This document shows, piece by piece, positions 17,141-25,622 of a stretch of DNA of 64,000 bases. Every line of letters begins with the position of its first letter. The first letter of the stretch is position 1. Below the pieces are notes generated by a model. The model searched no databases. It was not told where the DNA came from and saw only the letters and a program-made list of their open reading frames with translations. Origin of the DNA: Ornithinimicrobium ciconiae (GTDB lineage: Bacteria > Actinomycetota > Actinomycetes > Actinomycetales > Dermatophilaceae); assembly GCF_007197575.1 (NCBI RefSeq), contig NZ_CP041616.1:2852001-2916000 (forward strand), read 5' to 3'. The translations under genes were made by a program, and so were the position numbers.

Positions 17141-18894
17141 CACTCGGCGCCCAGCAACCAGGGGTAGGCAGGCTGTCCGCCGTCGAGCCAGAGCACCTCG
17201 ACACCGGGGTGGGCCGCCTCGATCGCCCCCACCACCTGGTCCATGCTGGTGCGTGCTGCCTCGTCGGCCCCTGCTCCCCGCACGACGGTCAGCAGCTCGG
17301 TCTGGTCGGTGACCAGCCGGGCCAGGAGTCTGGTCGCGGCCTTGGTGGCGTCGTCGTCGATCACCACGATCTGACCGTCCAGCAACCCGAGGGCCTGGCC
17401 CGCGCGACAGGGGCCGGCCCCGGTCTGGGCGTCCCGGGAGGCCACCGTCAGCTCCGCGTGGACGGTCGCGCCTGCGGCCTCACTCATCGTCGTGAGTGTC
17501 TCTGGCAGCGTCGCCCCAGGGTCGAAGACGGCCAGCGCCGCGAGGCCCTGGACGGCGGCCCGGCTGGGCACCACCTCCACGGTCAGGCCCTCCTCTCGGG
17601 CGGCGGCGGCTGCGGCCTGCGCCGACATCAGGACGTCGCCGTCGTTGGGCAGCACCACCACGCTGTGCGCCGGGACCGCCCAGATCGCGTTGAGCAGTTG
17701 ACCGGTCGAGGCGCGGGCCCCGGCGGCGGAGCGCACAACAGTCGCCCCAGCCTGCTCGAACAGCTCCAGGAGACCCTCCCCGCCAGCGCAGGCGACGACC
17801 CCGACGCTGGCCCGCGGCCGTGCGTCAGCGGTGGGTGCGCTCGCGTCCGCCCGCACCAGCTCCTCGATGCGCACCTGGTCGATCTGACCGGCCATCGTGC
17901 CGGCCTCCACCGCGACCTGGGGGTCGTCGAGGTGCACGTGCACGCGCCAGTCCTGCGGTCCGCCGACCACCAGGACCGAGTGGCCCACCTGCTCCAGGTG
18001 TGCCCGCAGATGTCCCACCCGGTCCTCGTCGGACTGGGACAGCAGATACATCACCTCGTAGGCGCCTTCGCCGTCACCATCGCCTGCGCAGCCCGCCGGA
18101 GGCAGCACGGCGCCCTCGCGGAACCAGGGGCTGTCGCTGGCGTCCGAGCCGGCATGATCGTCGGTGAGCACCCGGTGGAGCGCTTCGAGAACGATCACCA
18201 GGCCAGCGCCTCCCGCGTCGACGACGCCGGCCCGGCGCAGGGCAGGCAGTTGGGACTGGGTGTGCTCGAGGGCCGACCGGGCGGCCGCCAGCGCTGCGGC
18301 GCTCACCCCGGCAGGATTGGCTCCGGCCGCGGCCGCCTCGCGGGCCGCGCTGGCCGCCGCCCGGGACACCGACAGGATCGTGCCCTCAACGGGAGAGGAG
18401 ACGCCGGCCCAGGCGAGGTGGTCCGCACGGGTGAACGCCTCAGCCAGCAGCTGCGCCCCAACCTCACCGATGACACCACCGGGTCCGGCGTCGGCGTCCG
18501 CGCCACCGGCCTCTGCGTCGCCGCCCTCTGTATCACCGGCCTCTCCAGCGTCACCGGCCTTCGCGGCAGCCTCGTGCAGACCTCGCGCCAGTTGGCTGAG
18601 GATCACGCCCGAGTTGCCCCGTGCGGAGAGCAGCATGCCGCGCGCGAGCAGTGCCAGACCCTGGACCAGGCTGATCTCACCGCCGTGGGTCGCGTGGTGT
18701 CCCCGCAGCACGTCGAGGGCCCCGTCGAACGTGAGGAACATGTTGGTCCCCGTGTCGCCGTCCGGGACCGGGAAGACATTGAGCGCGTCGATCTGGGTGC
18801 GGGCCTCAGCCAGGCCTACGCGTGAGGCGAGCGCCCACCGGCGGGCTGCCGCCAGGTTCAGAGGCACCTCGACCGGACTGCGGGGCGAACTCAC
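17140..18894 (-). CDS. DAK2 domain-containing protein (FakA/YloV-like)
   Basis: 584-residue protein with an N-terminal DAK2 kinase domain: NVFPVPDGDTGTNMFLT (Mg/nucleotide-binding Asp), SARGNSGVILSQLARG, and DAGGAGLVIVLEALH. The C-terminal half has the DhaK-like/DegV-like YloV region. Relatives include FakA, which phosphorylates fatty acids bound to FakB. No FakB (DegV) gene is nearby. A Gly/Ala/Asp/Glu-rich loop at about residues 115-140 is low complexity. The start is GTG. It is upstream of and coupled to recG, the usual actinobacterial arrangement. Confidence 0.9.
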   Translation of the reverse strand: MSSPRSPVEVPLNLAAARRWALASRVGLAEARTQIDALNVFPVPDGDTGTNMFLTFDGALDVLRGHHATHGGEISLVQGLALLARGMLLSARGNSGVILSQLARGLHEAAAKAGDAGEAGDTEGGDAEAGGADADAGPGGVIGEVGAQLLAEAFTRADHLAWAGVSSPVEGTILSVSRAAASAAREAAAAGANPAGVSAAALAAARSALEHTQSQLPALRRAGVVDAGGAGLVIVLEALHRVLTDDHAGSDASDSPWFREGAVLPPAGCAGDGDGEGAYEVMYLLSQSDEDRVGHLRAHLEQVGHSVLVVGGPQDWRVHVHLDDPQVAVEAGTMAGQIDQVRIEELVRADASAPTADARPRASVGVVACAGGEGLLELFEQAGATVVRSAAGARASTGQLLNAIWAVPAHSVVVLPNDGDVLMSAQAAAAAAREEGLTVEVVPSRAAVQGLAALAVFDPGATLPETLTTMSEAAGATVHAELTVASRDAQTGAGPCRAGQALGLLDGQIVVIDDDATKAATRLLARLVTDQTELLTVVRGAGADEAARTSMDQVVGAIEAAHPGVEVLWLDGGQPAYPWLLGAE

Positions 18895-19161
18895 CTGGCT
18901 CTGGTCCTCTCGGGTGCTGACTCCTGCGGGCTGGGGAGGCCCTCATCACGGCTACCAGCAGGTTATCGTCAGCCCCCGACATCGGCGCGCACCTGTCCAC
19001 ATCTGCGTGCCGCCACACTCACCTCGGTGAGCGGTCTAGTCCACCCACGTGCTGCCCTGCTCCCGGGGCCACACGCCGCCTCGGTGAGCTGCCCGGCACA
19101 CCGACGTGCCGGCATACCGGGCCTCGTGATCGTGGCTGCAGGACAGGGTGAGACGCCCGTT
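18895..19161. other. Intergenic region between divergent DAK2 and rpmB genes
   Basis: The full gap to rpmB is 392 bp. Apart from the rpmB promoter at its right end, I see no gene, RNA or repeat in it. It must also hold the DAK2-recG-rsmD promoter, which I cannot place with confidence. Confidence 0.5.
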
Positions 19162-19191
19162 TTGGCGGGGTGGGCTGACGTCGGCTATTCT
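19162..19191 (+). promoter_or_regulatory. Likely rpmB promoter
   Basis: TTGGCG (19162-19167), an 18-bp spacer, then TATTCT (19186-19191). Transcription would start near 19198, giving a leader of about 89 nt before the GTG of rpmB. Confidence 0.45.
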
Positions 19192-19286
19192 TGACCGGTT
19201 CCCCGATGACGTGTGTGGTTTGCCTCTGCGCTGCCACAGATGATTGGGGCACTCGCCCGATACATCATTCGACCTCAGGAGACACC

Positions 19287-19484
19287 GTGGCTGCCACTTG
19301 CGACGTCTGCGGCAAGGGACCGAGCTTCGGTCACAGCATCTCGCACTCCCACCGCCGCACCAAGCGCCGTTGGAACCCGAACATCCAGCGCGTCCGGGCC
19401 CTCGTCGGCCCCAAGGGCGTGACCCCCAAGCGCGTCAACGTGTGCACCTCCTGCCTCAAGGCTGGCAAGATCACCACTCGCTGA
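19287..19484 (+). CDS. rpmB: 50S ribosomal protein L28, zinc-binding form
   Basis: 65-residue L28 starting [20 protein letters not shown] from GTG 19287, with AGGAG at 19277-19281. Cys pairs CDVC (residues 5-8) and CTSC near the C terminus make this the zinc-binding C+ paralogue. In zinc-limited Actinobacteria such forms are replaced by C- copies under Zur control; no C- copy is in this window. It has a clear terminator and is followed by a repeat array. Confidence 0.97.
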   Translation: MAATCDVCGKGPSFGHSISHSHRRTKRRWNPNIQRVRALVGPKGVTPKRVNVCTSCLKAGKITTR

Positions 19485-19507
19485 CTCCTCGCGGCCAGCG
19501 GCCGCAC

Positions 19508-19548
19508 ATGACAAGCCGGACTCCTCCGTGGAGGCCGGCTTTTGTCAT
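19508..19548 (+). terminator. Rho-independent terminator of rpmB
   Basis: AAGCCGG...CCGGCTTTT with a partly paired interior, 24 bp after the rpmB stop. The hairpin is flanked by ATGACAA and TTGTCAT, which extend the pairing. The run of four T residues supports intrinsic termination on the plus strand. Confidence 0.85.
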
Positions 19549-19610
19549 GCCTGCACTGGGCTGGTGGGGTCGGCCGCGCCGAACCTCCCCCAGCAGGTGG
19601 TGAGGGCGTA

Positions 19611-19700
19611 CGAAACCTCTCGCAAGATGGGTGATGCGCCGACGAGACCTCTCTCAAAATGGGTGATGCGCCGACGAAACCTCTCGCAAAATGGGTCAGC
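19611..19700. repeat. 32-bp-period tandem repeats between rpmB and thiL
   Basis: CGA(A/G)ACCTCTC begins at 19611, 19643 and 19675, exactly 32 bp apart. Each is followed by (G/T)CAA(G/A)ATGGGTGATGCGCCGA in the complete units. A diverged reverse-complement pair of the same family, with the same 32-bp period, is at 47551-47612. Both sites lie between convergent gene ends. Confidence 0.9.
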
Positions 19701-20730
19701 CCCCGAAGTGGTCCCAGCCGCCGCCGGTGGTGCGCTCTCCGCGCCACCACACCCCTGGTCCCGCGGTCCCTGCCTCTGCGGTGTGCCCGACGACGGTCCA
19801 GCCTGGCGGCACCGTCCCGACGGGGAAGGTCGCCAGAAGTGAGTGCTCCTCGCCGCCGGTGAGGACGCAGTCCAGGGCGGGCGCACTGCCCAGCTCGGAG
19901 ACGAACTCCTCTGCCAGGGCCCCGATCGCCGCCTCATCAAGGTCGATCCGCACGGTGCTGGCGGTGGCGATGCGGCCACCGTCACGCACCAGGCCGTCGG
20001 AGACGTCCAGCATGGCGGTGGCCCCGGCTGCCGCAGCTGCCGGGCCCTGACTCAGGTCGGGGTCCGGGCGGCGGTGGTAGGCCACCCAGCCTGCAGCCGG
20101 TCCCGCACCCGGTCCCGCACCCAGCCCCGTATGCCGGCCCGACGGCGACCCATCGGTCCCACTGCGCCGCAGGACCTCCAGCCCTGCAGCCGACCGACCC
20201 AGTGAGCCGGACACGGCGACCTCCTGGCCCGGCTCGGCACCAGAGCGCAGCACCGCCCGGCCCCCCGGCACCTCCCCCAGCGCAGTGACGGACACCGCCA
20301 CGGCGCCGTCGGAGGAGGAGAGGTCTCCACCGATCACCGGCACCCCCGTGGCCGCCGAGATCTCCGCGATGCCGGCCGTCAGGTCACGGGCCCACCGGGC
20401 AGGTAGTGCGCCGGGCGCGATCAGGGTGACGAGCAGACCGGTGCCCACCCCACCCATCGCCGCCAGGTCGGCAAGGTTCTGCATGACGACCTTGACCCCC
20501 ACGTCGTGGGCCGAGGACCACTCGTCGAGCCAGTCCCGCCCGCGCACCATCGCGTCGGTGGTCGCGAGGACCGGGCCGGAGACGGCCAGCAGGGCCGTGT
20601 CGTCGCCGGGTCCGACCAGCACCGAGTCCGTGGTGGTCAGCGTCGCAAAGATGTCCTTGAGGACCCCTGCCTCACCCAGCTCCCCCAGGGTCTGCGACCC
20701 CCCGGCCCCCGACTCTTCGGAACCCGACAT
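19696..20730 (-). CDS. thiL: Thiamine-monophosphate kinase
   Basis: 344-residue kinase making thiamine diphosphate from thiamine monophosphate. VGPGDDTALLAV and ATTDAMVRGRDWL give the metal/ATP-binding aspartates; NLADLAAMGGV and VIGGDLSSSDG are family motifs. ATG 20730 follows AGGAGG with a 6-base gap, so a start 31 codons upstream is rejected. The C terminus reaches into the last unit of the 32-bp repeat array. It is divergent from the Lrp-like gene. Confidence 0.95.
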   Translation of the reverse strand: MSGSEESGAGGSQTLGELGEAGVLKDIFATLTTTDSVLVGPGDDTALLAVSGPVLATTDAMVRGRDWLDEWSSAHDVGVKVVMQNLADLAAMGGVGTGLLVTLIAPGALPARWARDLTAGIAEISAATGVPVIGGDLSSSDGAVAVSVTALGEVPGGRAVLRSGAEPGQEVAVSGSLGRSAAGLEVLRRSGTDGSPSGRHTGLGAGPGAGPAAGWVAYHRRPDPDLSQGPAAAAAGATAMLDVSDGLVRDGGRIATASTVRIDLDEAAIGALAEEFVSELGSAPALDCVLTGGEEHSLLATFPVGTVPPGWTVVGHTAEAGTAGPGVWWRGERTTGGGWDHFGG

Positions 20731-20821
20731 GCCAGACCTCCTCCCGCATCGCGTCCCTGCACGGTAGCGTCTGGGCCACGACGGGCCGCGCAGCGGCCCA
20801 CACCAGCGCGCAGGAGGCGAC

Positions 20822-21055
20822 ATGGTCCAGGCCTACATCCTCATTCAGACCGAGGTCGGCAAGTCCGGCGTCGTCTCCAGGACGGTTGCCGACCTGGAGG
20901 GCGTCGTCACGTCCGAGGACGTGACCGGCCCCTACGACGTCATCGCCCGGGTCGCGGCGGCCAGCGTGGATGAGCTTGGGCGTCAGGTGATCTCACGCAT
21001 CCAGGAGGTGCCGCACATCACCCGGACCACGACCTGCACGGTGGTCCACCTCTGA
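20822..21055 (+). CDS. Stand-alone Lrp/AsnC ligand-binding (RAM) domain protein
   Basis: 77-residue protein consisting only of the Lrp/AsnC effector-binding domain (YILIQTEVGKSGVVSRTVADLEGV, GPYDVIARVAAASVDELGRQVISRIQ, HITRTTTCTVVHL). It lacks the DNA-binding helix-turn-helix. Such proteins may bind amino acids and modulate full-length Lrp regulators. The AGGAGG site sits 5 bases before ATG 20822. The neighbours thiL, DUF3515 and ddl are the usual actinobacterial ones. Confidence 0.93.
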   Translation: MVQAYILIQTEVGKSGVVSRTVADLEGVVTSEDVTGPYDVIARVAAASVDELGRQVISRIQEVPHITRTTTCTVVHL

Positions 21056-21171
21056 CCGCCGCACCCACGCGCAATCTGCGGCGCGGCACCCACGACGGAG
21101 CACCGCCGCGTCCGGACAGGGACTGTCGCCCCCGCCGCCAGCCACGGAGGCGACAGTTAGGCCTCCTCACG

Positions 21172-21585
21172 GTGTGCGCCGTGACCTTGGCTGCCTGCAC
21201 GTCGGCGGTGAAGGTGGCCCCGTTCGACGGGGCCGAGACGCCCGAGTGCCACGCGGTGGCCCAGCGCTGGCCGGTCCAGGTCGGCTCCGCGAGTCCACGG
21301 GAGACCGCGGTCGACTCGGTGACCGTCGCTGCCTGGGGAGACCCGGCCATCATCGCCCGGTGCGGTGCCGTGCCCCCCGGCCCCACGGAGGAGGCCTGCC
21401 TGGACATCGAGGGCGTGGACTGGATCGTCTCGGAACTGAACGACGGGGTCGTCTTCACGACCTATGGACGCAGCCCGGCCATCGAGGTGCTGGTGCCCGA
21501 CGTCTATGAGACGCCGCCCCTGCTGCTCCCGGCCTTCGGGCCGGCCGCAGAGGTCATCGAGCAGGGGCCCAACCGCTGCTCGTGA
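21172..21585 (+). CDS. DUF3515 family lipoprotein; true start uncertain
   Basis: 137 residues from GTG 21172 as shown: VCAVTLAAC then TSAVKVAPFDGAETPEC, with two later conserved Cys. The family is a membrane lipoprotein of unknown role next to ddl. From 21172 the lipobox Cys is residue 9, too short a signal. The in-frame codons upstream (about 21122-21171) encode RPRRQPRRRQLGLLTV, the missing charged n-region and start of the h-region, but contain no ATG, GTG or TTG. So either a rare start (CTG 21076 is in frame) or a start-codon mutation or sequence error is involved. GGAGG at 21146-21150 lies within this stretch. Confidence 0.75.
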   Translation: MCAVTLAACTSAVKVAPFDGAETPECHAVAQRWPVQVGSASPRETAVDSVTVAAWGDPAIIARCGAVPPGPTEEACLDIEGVDWIVSELNDGVVFTTYGRSPAIEVLVPDVYETPPLLLPAFGPAAEVIEQGPNRCS

Positions 21586-21652
21586 GGAGGCAGCCCCTCA
21601 GCAGGCAGCCCCTTGAGCCAGGCCGCTCAGAGCAGGCCTGGCAACGCAGGCG

Positions 21653-22789
21653 TCAGCGCAGACCGGTGCGTCGCTCGAGCGCCAGGGTGATCAGCTCGTC
21701 GATCAGCTCGGGATAGCTGATGCCGCTGGCCGCCCAGACCTGCGGATACATCGAGAAGGGGGTGAACCCGGGCATCGTGTTGATCTCGTTGACCAGCACG
21801 TCTCCCTCCTCCGTGAGGAAGCAGTCGACCCGGGAGAGGCCCTCGCACCCGGCGGCCTCGAAGGCCGTGGCGGCGATGCGCTGGATCTGCGCGGCCACCT
21901 CGGCCGAGACCTCTGCCGGACTGGAGATCTCCACGTGTGCCTCATCGAGATACTTGGCCTCAAAGTCATAGAAGGCGTGCCCTCCGCCAACCACGATCTC
22001 ACCGACCTCACTGACCCGTGGCGGTTCGGCGCCGTGACCGCCGAGGACCCCGACCTCCAGCTCCCGTCCGACGATGCCCGCCTCGACGATCACCTTGGGG
22101 TCGTGCTCGCGGGCCGCCTCGATCGCGGCCTCGAGGTGGGCCGGTTCCGCCACCTTGGTGATCCCCACGGAGGAGCCGGCCCGGGCCGGCTTGACGAAGA
22201 CCGGGAAGGTCAGCGCGTTGGCCGCGTCCAGGGCGGCGGCCCGATCGCGGCGCCACTGCAGGTCGGTGATGACCGTGTAGGGGCCGACGGGCAGGGCCGC
22301 GTCGGCAAAGAGCACCTTCATGATGTGCTTGTCCATCATGGCCGCGGAGGCGAGCACGCCACAGCCGACATAGCGGATGTCCGCCAGCTCGAGCAGACCC
22401 TGGATGGTGCCGTCCTCGCCGAAGGGCCCGTGCAGCAGCGGAAAGACTACGTCCACCTCGCCGAGCGCCCGGGGGATCTGTCCCGGCTCCGAGACCGTCA
22501 CCGTGTTGCTGCTGTTGCCCAGGGGCAGGACCACCGTGGAGTCGCTGTCCGGGACCTCGGGAAGCCGCCCCGCGGTGATCTCCAGCTGCGCCGGGTCGTC
22601 GGCCACCTGCACCCACCGGCCACCCTTGGTGATGCCAATGGGCACCACGTCATAACGCTCCCGGTCGATGGCACGCAGCACGCTCGCCGCAGTGGCGCAC
22701 GAGATGGCGTGCTCCGAGGAGCGGCCTCCAAAGACCAGGGCGACCCTGGTGCGCGCGGATTCGGGCCGGGGTGCGGGCTGCTGTTCCAT
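21653..22789 (-). CDS. ddl: D-alanine--D-alanine ligase
   Basis: 378-residue ATP-grasp ligase forming the D-Ala-D-Ala end of peptidoglycan precursors. VALVFGGRSSEHAISCATAASVL at the N terminus, VFPLLHGPFGEDGTIQGLLE (HGxxGEDG), VFVKPARAGSSVGITKV and the C-terminal RVDCFLTEEGDVLVNEINTMPGFTPFSMYP are all present. ATG 22789 is preferred to upstream starts lacking homology. It is transcribed in the same direction as gpsA and plsC upstream, so a plsC-gpsA-ddl unit is likely. Confidence 0.97.
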   Translation of the reverse strand: MEQQPAPRPESARTRVALVFGGRSSEHAISCATAASVLRAIDRERYDVVPIGITKGGRWVQVADDPAQLEITAGRLPEVPDSDSTVVLPLGNSSNTVTVSEPGQIPRALGEVDVVFPLLHGPFGEDGTIQGLLELADIRYVGCGVLASAAMMDKHIMKVLFADAALPVGPYTVITDLQWRRDRAAALDAANALTFPVFVKPARAGSSVGITKVAEPAHLEAAIEAAREHDPKVIVEAGIVGRELEVGVLGGHGAEPPRVSEVGEIVVGGGHAFYDFEAKYLDEAHVEISSPAEVSAEVAAQIQRIAATAFEAAGCEGLSRVDCFLTEEGDVLVNEINTMPGFTPFSMYPQVWAASGISYPELIDELITLALERRTGLR

Positions 22790-22836
22790 CGCCGCCGAGC
22801 CTAGTCGCTGCGGGCCCTCCGGCCCGTCACCGGCGC

Positions 22837-23838
22837 TCAGTGTCGTTCGTGCTTGTGCGGCCGGTTCATCAGCTGGTCGCCGAGCTGGCGCACGTCCATC
22901 GCGTGCTCCACCACGGCCGTGACACCGGTGCAGATCGGCATGTCGACCCCGTTGCGGGCGGCCAGGTCCAGGATCGAGCGGCACGACTTCACACCCTCGG
23001 CCGTCTGGCTGGTGATCGCCACGACCTCCTCGACCGACATCCCCTTGCCGAGGTTGACCCCGAAGGAGTGGTTGCGCGACAACGGCGACATGCAGGTGGC
23101 GATCAGGTCACCGACACCGGCCAGGCCCATGAGCGTCGCCGGGTCCGCCCCCAGCGCCGCCCCCAGTCGGGCGGTCTCGGCCAGCCCCCGGGTGATGATC
23201 GTGGACTTGGTGTTGTCGCCATAGCCCAGCCCCTCCGCCATACCGACGGCCAGCGCGATGACGTTCTTGACCGCGCCCCCGAGCTCGGCACCGACCACGT
23301 CGGTCTGGGTGTAGGGCCGGAAGTAGGGCGCGGCGCAGGCCTGCGCGACCTGCTCGGCGGTGCTGATGTCGCTGCACGCGACCACCGACGCCGCAGGCTG
23401 CTTGGCGGCGATCTCGCGGGACAGGTTGGGTCCGGAGACCACCACCACCTGGTCGGTCGGGATCCCGGCGGCCTCGTGGATCACCTCACTCATCCGCTGA
23501 CCGGTGCCCAGCTCGATCCCCTTCATCAGGGACACGACCGGCACCCCGGCGGGCAGGTGGTGCCCCCAGGAGTCCAGGTTGGTGCGCAGCGTCTGCGACG
23601 GGATCGCCAAGATGACCAGCTCGGCCCCCCGTGCAGCCTCGGCCGGGTCGTCAGTGGCGCTGACCGTGTCCGGCAGCACCAGCTCGGGCAGATAGCCGGC
23701 GTTGACGTGGTCGGCGTTGATCGCCTCGGCCACCTCACGCCGTCGGGCGTGCAGCACCACCTCGCAGCCGGCGTCCGCGAGGATCGCGGCGAAGGCCGTG
23801 CCCCAGGAGCCGCTGCCGAAGACCGCTGCGCGCGTCAT
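22837..23838 (-). CDS. gpsA: Glycerol-3-phosphate dehydrogenase [NAD(P)+]
   Basis: 333-residue enzyme making sn-glycerol 3-phosphate for phospholipids. VFGSGSWGTAFAAILADAG is the dinucleotide site; VSGPNLSREIAAKQPAA, GGAVKNVIALAVGMAEGLGYGDN (catalytic Lys) and GLAGVGDLIATCMSPLSRN are diagnostic. It overlaps plsC by 4 bp (ATGA), so acyl acceptor synthesis and acylation genes are translationally coupled. Confidence 0.97.
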   Translation of the reverse strand: MTRAAVFGSGSWGTAFAAILADAGCEVVLHARRREVAEAINADHVNAGYLPELVLPDTVSATDDPAEAARGAELVILAIPSQTLRTNLDSWGHHLPAGVPVVSLMKGIELGTGQRMSEVIHEAAGIPTDQVVVVSGPNLSREIAAKQPAASVVACSDISTAEQVAQACAAPYFRPYTQTDVVGAELGGAVKNVIALAVGMAEGLGYGDNTKSTIITRGLAETARLGAALGADPATLMGLAGVGDLIATCMSPLSRNHSFGVNLGKGMSVEEVVAITSQTAEGVKSCRSILDLAARNGVDMPICTGVTAVVEHAMDVRQLGDQLMNRPHKHERH

Positions 23839-24596
23839 TTCGCAGACCTCCTCTTGCGATTCCTGCTCTCCTTCTTGCCGTCCCAGACGAAGGGTGTCGC
23901 GGGTGGCTCCTCACCACGGATCTGCGCCAGCTGCTGGGTCAGCTGCGCCATGATTCGCTCGGTGGCCTCGGTGGCGGCGGCCGAGTCCTCCCGACCCATC
24001 AAGTCCGACAGGTCTACCGCCGGTCCGGCCTTGACGTGCATCACGTGCCGTGAGAAAAGCCCCGTGGGGCGGCGCGCATAGGGCGCGAGGAGGTTCTGCA
24101 CGCCCCACTGCGCGATGGGTATGACGGGTGCGCCCGTCATCAGGGCCAGCCGGCCGACCCCGCTCTTGGCCCGCATCGGCCACAGGTCGGGGTCCCGGGT
24201 CAAGGTGCCTTCGGGCATGATCACCACGGCGTCACCGTCGGTCACGGCCGCGGCCGCATCCCGCAGCGCATCGGACGCCTGCCGCGTGCCCCGATAGACC
24301 GGCACCTGGCCCAGATTGCGCAGCGCCATCCCGAGCCCCTTGATGTCGAACAGCGTCGACTTGGCCAGGAAACGCGGCGCCCAGCCGTGGTTGACGAGGT
24401 AGTGCGCCACCATGAACGGGTCGATCTCGGAGAGGTGGTTGCCGGCGACGATGAACCCGCCGGACTCCGGGAGGTGCTCTCCCCCGCTCCACTCCTGTCG
24501 GGTGATCCGGGCCAGCACCGGCCGGAGGGTGGTGATGACCCCCCGGTAGGCGAGCGGGATCTGCGTGCGAAGCGGCTGTGGTTCCACGAAGGTCAT
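23835..24596 (-). CDS. plsC: 1-acyl-sn-glycerol-3-phosphate acyltransferase-like protein
   Basis: 253-residue PlsC-type acyltransferase. The HX4D motif is GNHLSEIDPFM and the acceptor motif is MPEGTLTRD; FLAKSTLFDIKGLGMALRNLGQVPVYRG lies between them. The C terminus is basic (KKESRNRKRRSAK), fitting membrane association. ATG 24596 has GGTAGGTGA upstream. It is divergent from cofC and coupled to gpsA, consistent with phosphatidic acid synthesis. Confidence 0.92.
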   Translation of the reverse strand: MTFVEPQPLRTQIPLAYRGVITTLRPVLARITRQEWSGGEHLPESGGFIVAGNHLSEIDPFMVAHYLVNHGWAPRFLAKSTLFDIKGLGMALRNLGQVPVYRGTRQASDALRDAAAAVTDGDAVVIMPEGTLTRDPDLWPMRAKSGVGRLALMTGAPVIPIAQWGVQNLLAPYARRPTGLFSRHVMHVKAGPAVDLSDLMGREDSAAATEATERIMAQLTQQLAQIRGEEPPATPFVWDGKKESRNRKRRSAK

Positions 24597-24651
24597 CTTG
24601 TCACCTACCGGGGTCGGTGGGGCAGACCTGGCCACCCGGCATACTGGTTAG

Positions 24652-25299
24652 GTGACTGAGTCCGTGCACTGGCGTCTCGTCCTGCCGGTCAAGGAGGCCC
24701 AGCGGGCCAAGACCAGGCTGCACGCTCCCCCGCCGCTCTCCCGGCCCGACCTGGCCAGGGCGATCGCCCTGGACACCCTGCACGCCGTATGCCGCGCGCT
24801 CCCCCCGGGCGACGTGCTCACCATCACCTCCGACCCGGTGGTCGGGCCGGCGACTGCAGCCCTGGGGGCGCGGGTCGTGCCAGACCCTGGGGCCGGACTC
24901 AACGCAGCCGTGAGCGCCGGTATCGCCGCCGCACGTGCGCTGGACGAGCAGGCCGGCGTGGCGGTCCTGCTGGGTGACCTGCCGGCGCTGCGCCCGCAGG
25001 ACCTGCTCGAGGCACTGCACGAGTGTGCCGCTCATCCCCGGGCCCTCGTGCCCGACCACGACGGCACGGGCACGGTGCTGCTGACGGCCCGGCCCGGGGT
25101 GACTGTGGAGCCGAGCTTCGGACCGGGCTCGGCGGCACGACACGGTGAGTTCGCCACCGTGCTGACGCCGGATCTGCCCCGGCTGCGGCAGGACGTGGAC
25201 GACCTGGCCGCGCTGCAGGCCGCGGTGGCGCTGGGCGTGGGGACGCACACGACGCAGATCCTGGGCGCTGCCCGCGATCAGCGGACGGCTGCGAACTAG
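24652..25299 (+). CDS. cofC: 2-phospho-L-lactate (phosphoenolpyruvate) guanylyltransferase
   Basis: 215-residue CofC/FbiD-type nucleotidyltransferase of coenzyme F420 synthesis. RLVLPVKEAQRAKTRL gives the nucleotide-binding Lys/Arg, VVPDPGAGLNAAVSAGI and VAVLLGDLPALRP are standard, and VPDHDGTGTVLL follows. In Actinobacteria the substrate is thought to be phosphoenolpyruvate. The start is GTG 24652, with no strong ribosome-binding site. Other F420 genes are not in the window. Confidence 0.93.
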   Translation: MTESVHWRLVLPVKEAQRAKTRLHAPPPLSRPDLARAIALDTLHAVCRALPPGDVLTITSDPVVGPATAALGARVVPDPGAGLNAAVSAGIAAARALDEQAGVAVLLGDLPALRPQDLLEALHECAAHPRALVPDHDGTGTVLLTARPGVTVEPSFGPGSAARHGEFATVLTPDLPRLRQDVDDLAALQAAVALGVGTHTTQILGAARDQRTAAN

Positions 25300-25309
25300 G
25301 CTGGCGTCA
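25297..25309 (+). promoter_or_regulatory. Probable -10 element TAGGCT for a leaderless transcript
   Basis: TAGGCT at 25297-25302 begins in the cofC stop codon (TAG). Its predicted transcription start is 25309, the A of the next ATG. The downstream gene has no ribosome-binding site. Confidence 0.5.
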
Positions 25310-25539
25310 TGCAGGCGACGGTGCACACCTTTGACCCGGTCACCACGGCCGGCAGTCTGATCCTCGACACCGGCAAGGTGGTGCCGTTCGCGGCAGAAGC
25401 CTTCGAGGCGAGCGGCCTGCGGCACCTGCGGGTCGGCCAACGGCTGAGCATCGAGATCTCCGGCGACCCTGAGGCGGTGGGCACGGAGGTGACCCGGTTG
25501 TGGATCGTGGGGATCGGCGCCACCGAGATCATTCGGTGA
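25309..25539 (+). CDS. Small cold-shock-domain-like protein
   Basis: 76-residue protein (starts MQATVHTFDPVTTAGSLILD) resembling an actinobacterial family with a cold-shock/OB-like fold: FDPVTTAGSLILDTGKVVPF, then LRVGQRLSIEI. The RNP1/RNP2 aromatic residues of true CspA proteins are largely absent, so nucleic-acid binding is uncertain. It lies 9 bp after cofC and is probably transcribed from its own leaderless promoter. Confidence 0.7.
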   Translation: MQATVHTFDPVTTAGSLILDTGKVVPFAAEAFEASGLRHLRVGQRLSIEISGDPEAVGTEVTRLWIVGIGATEIIR

Positions 25540-25556
25540 CCCCGTCCGCGCCCAAG

Positions 25557-25584
25557 TTGCGCGAATCTGCCTCTCCCGTAGTGT
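25557..25584 (+). promoter_or_regulatory. Likely promoter of the HU gene
   Basis: TTGCGC (25557-25562), a 16-bp spacer, then TAGTGT (25579-25584). Transcription would start near 25591, giving a leader of about 32 nt with GGAG before the GTG at 25623. Confidence 0.55.
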
Positions 25585-25622
25585 GAATCAGGTCCTCTTC
25601 CCGCGACGGAAACGGAGCACCA

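Noticed and set aside
19611..19700. Possible CRISPR array
   Set aside because: Units are 32 bp from start to start and similar over their whole length; no spacers, and no cas genes.
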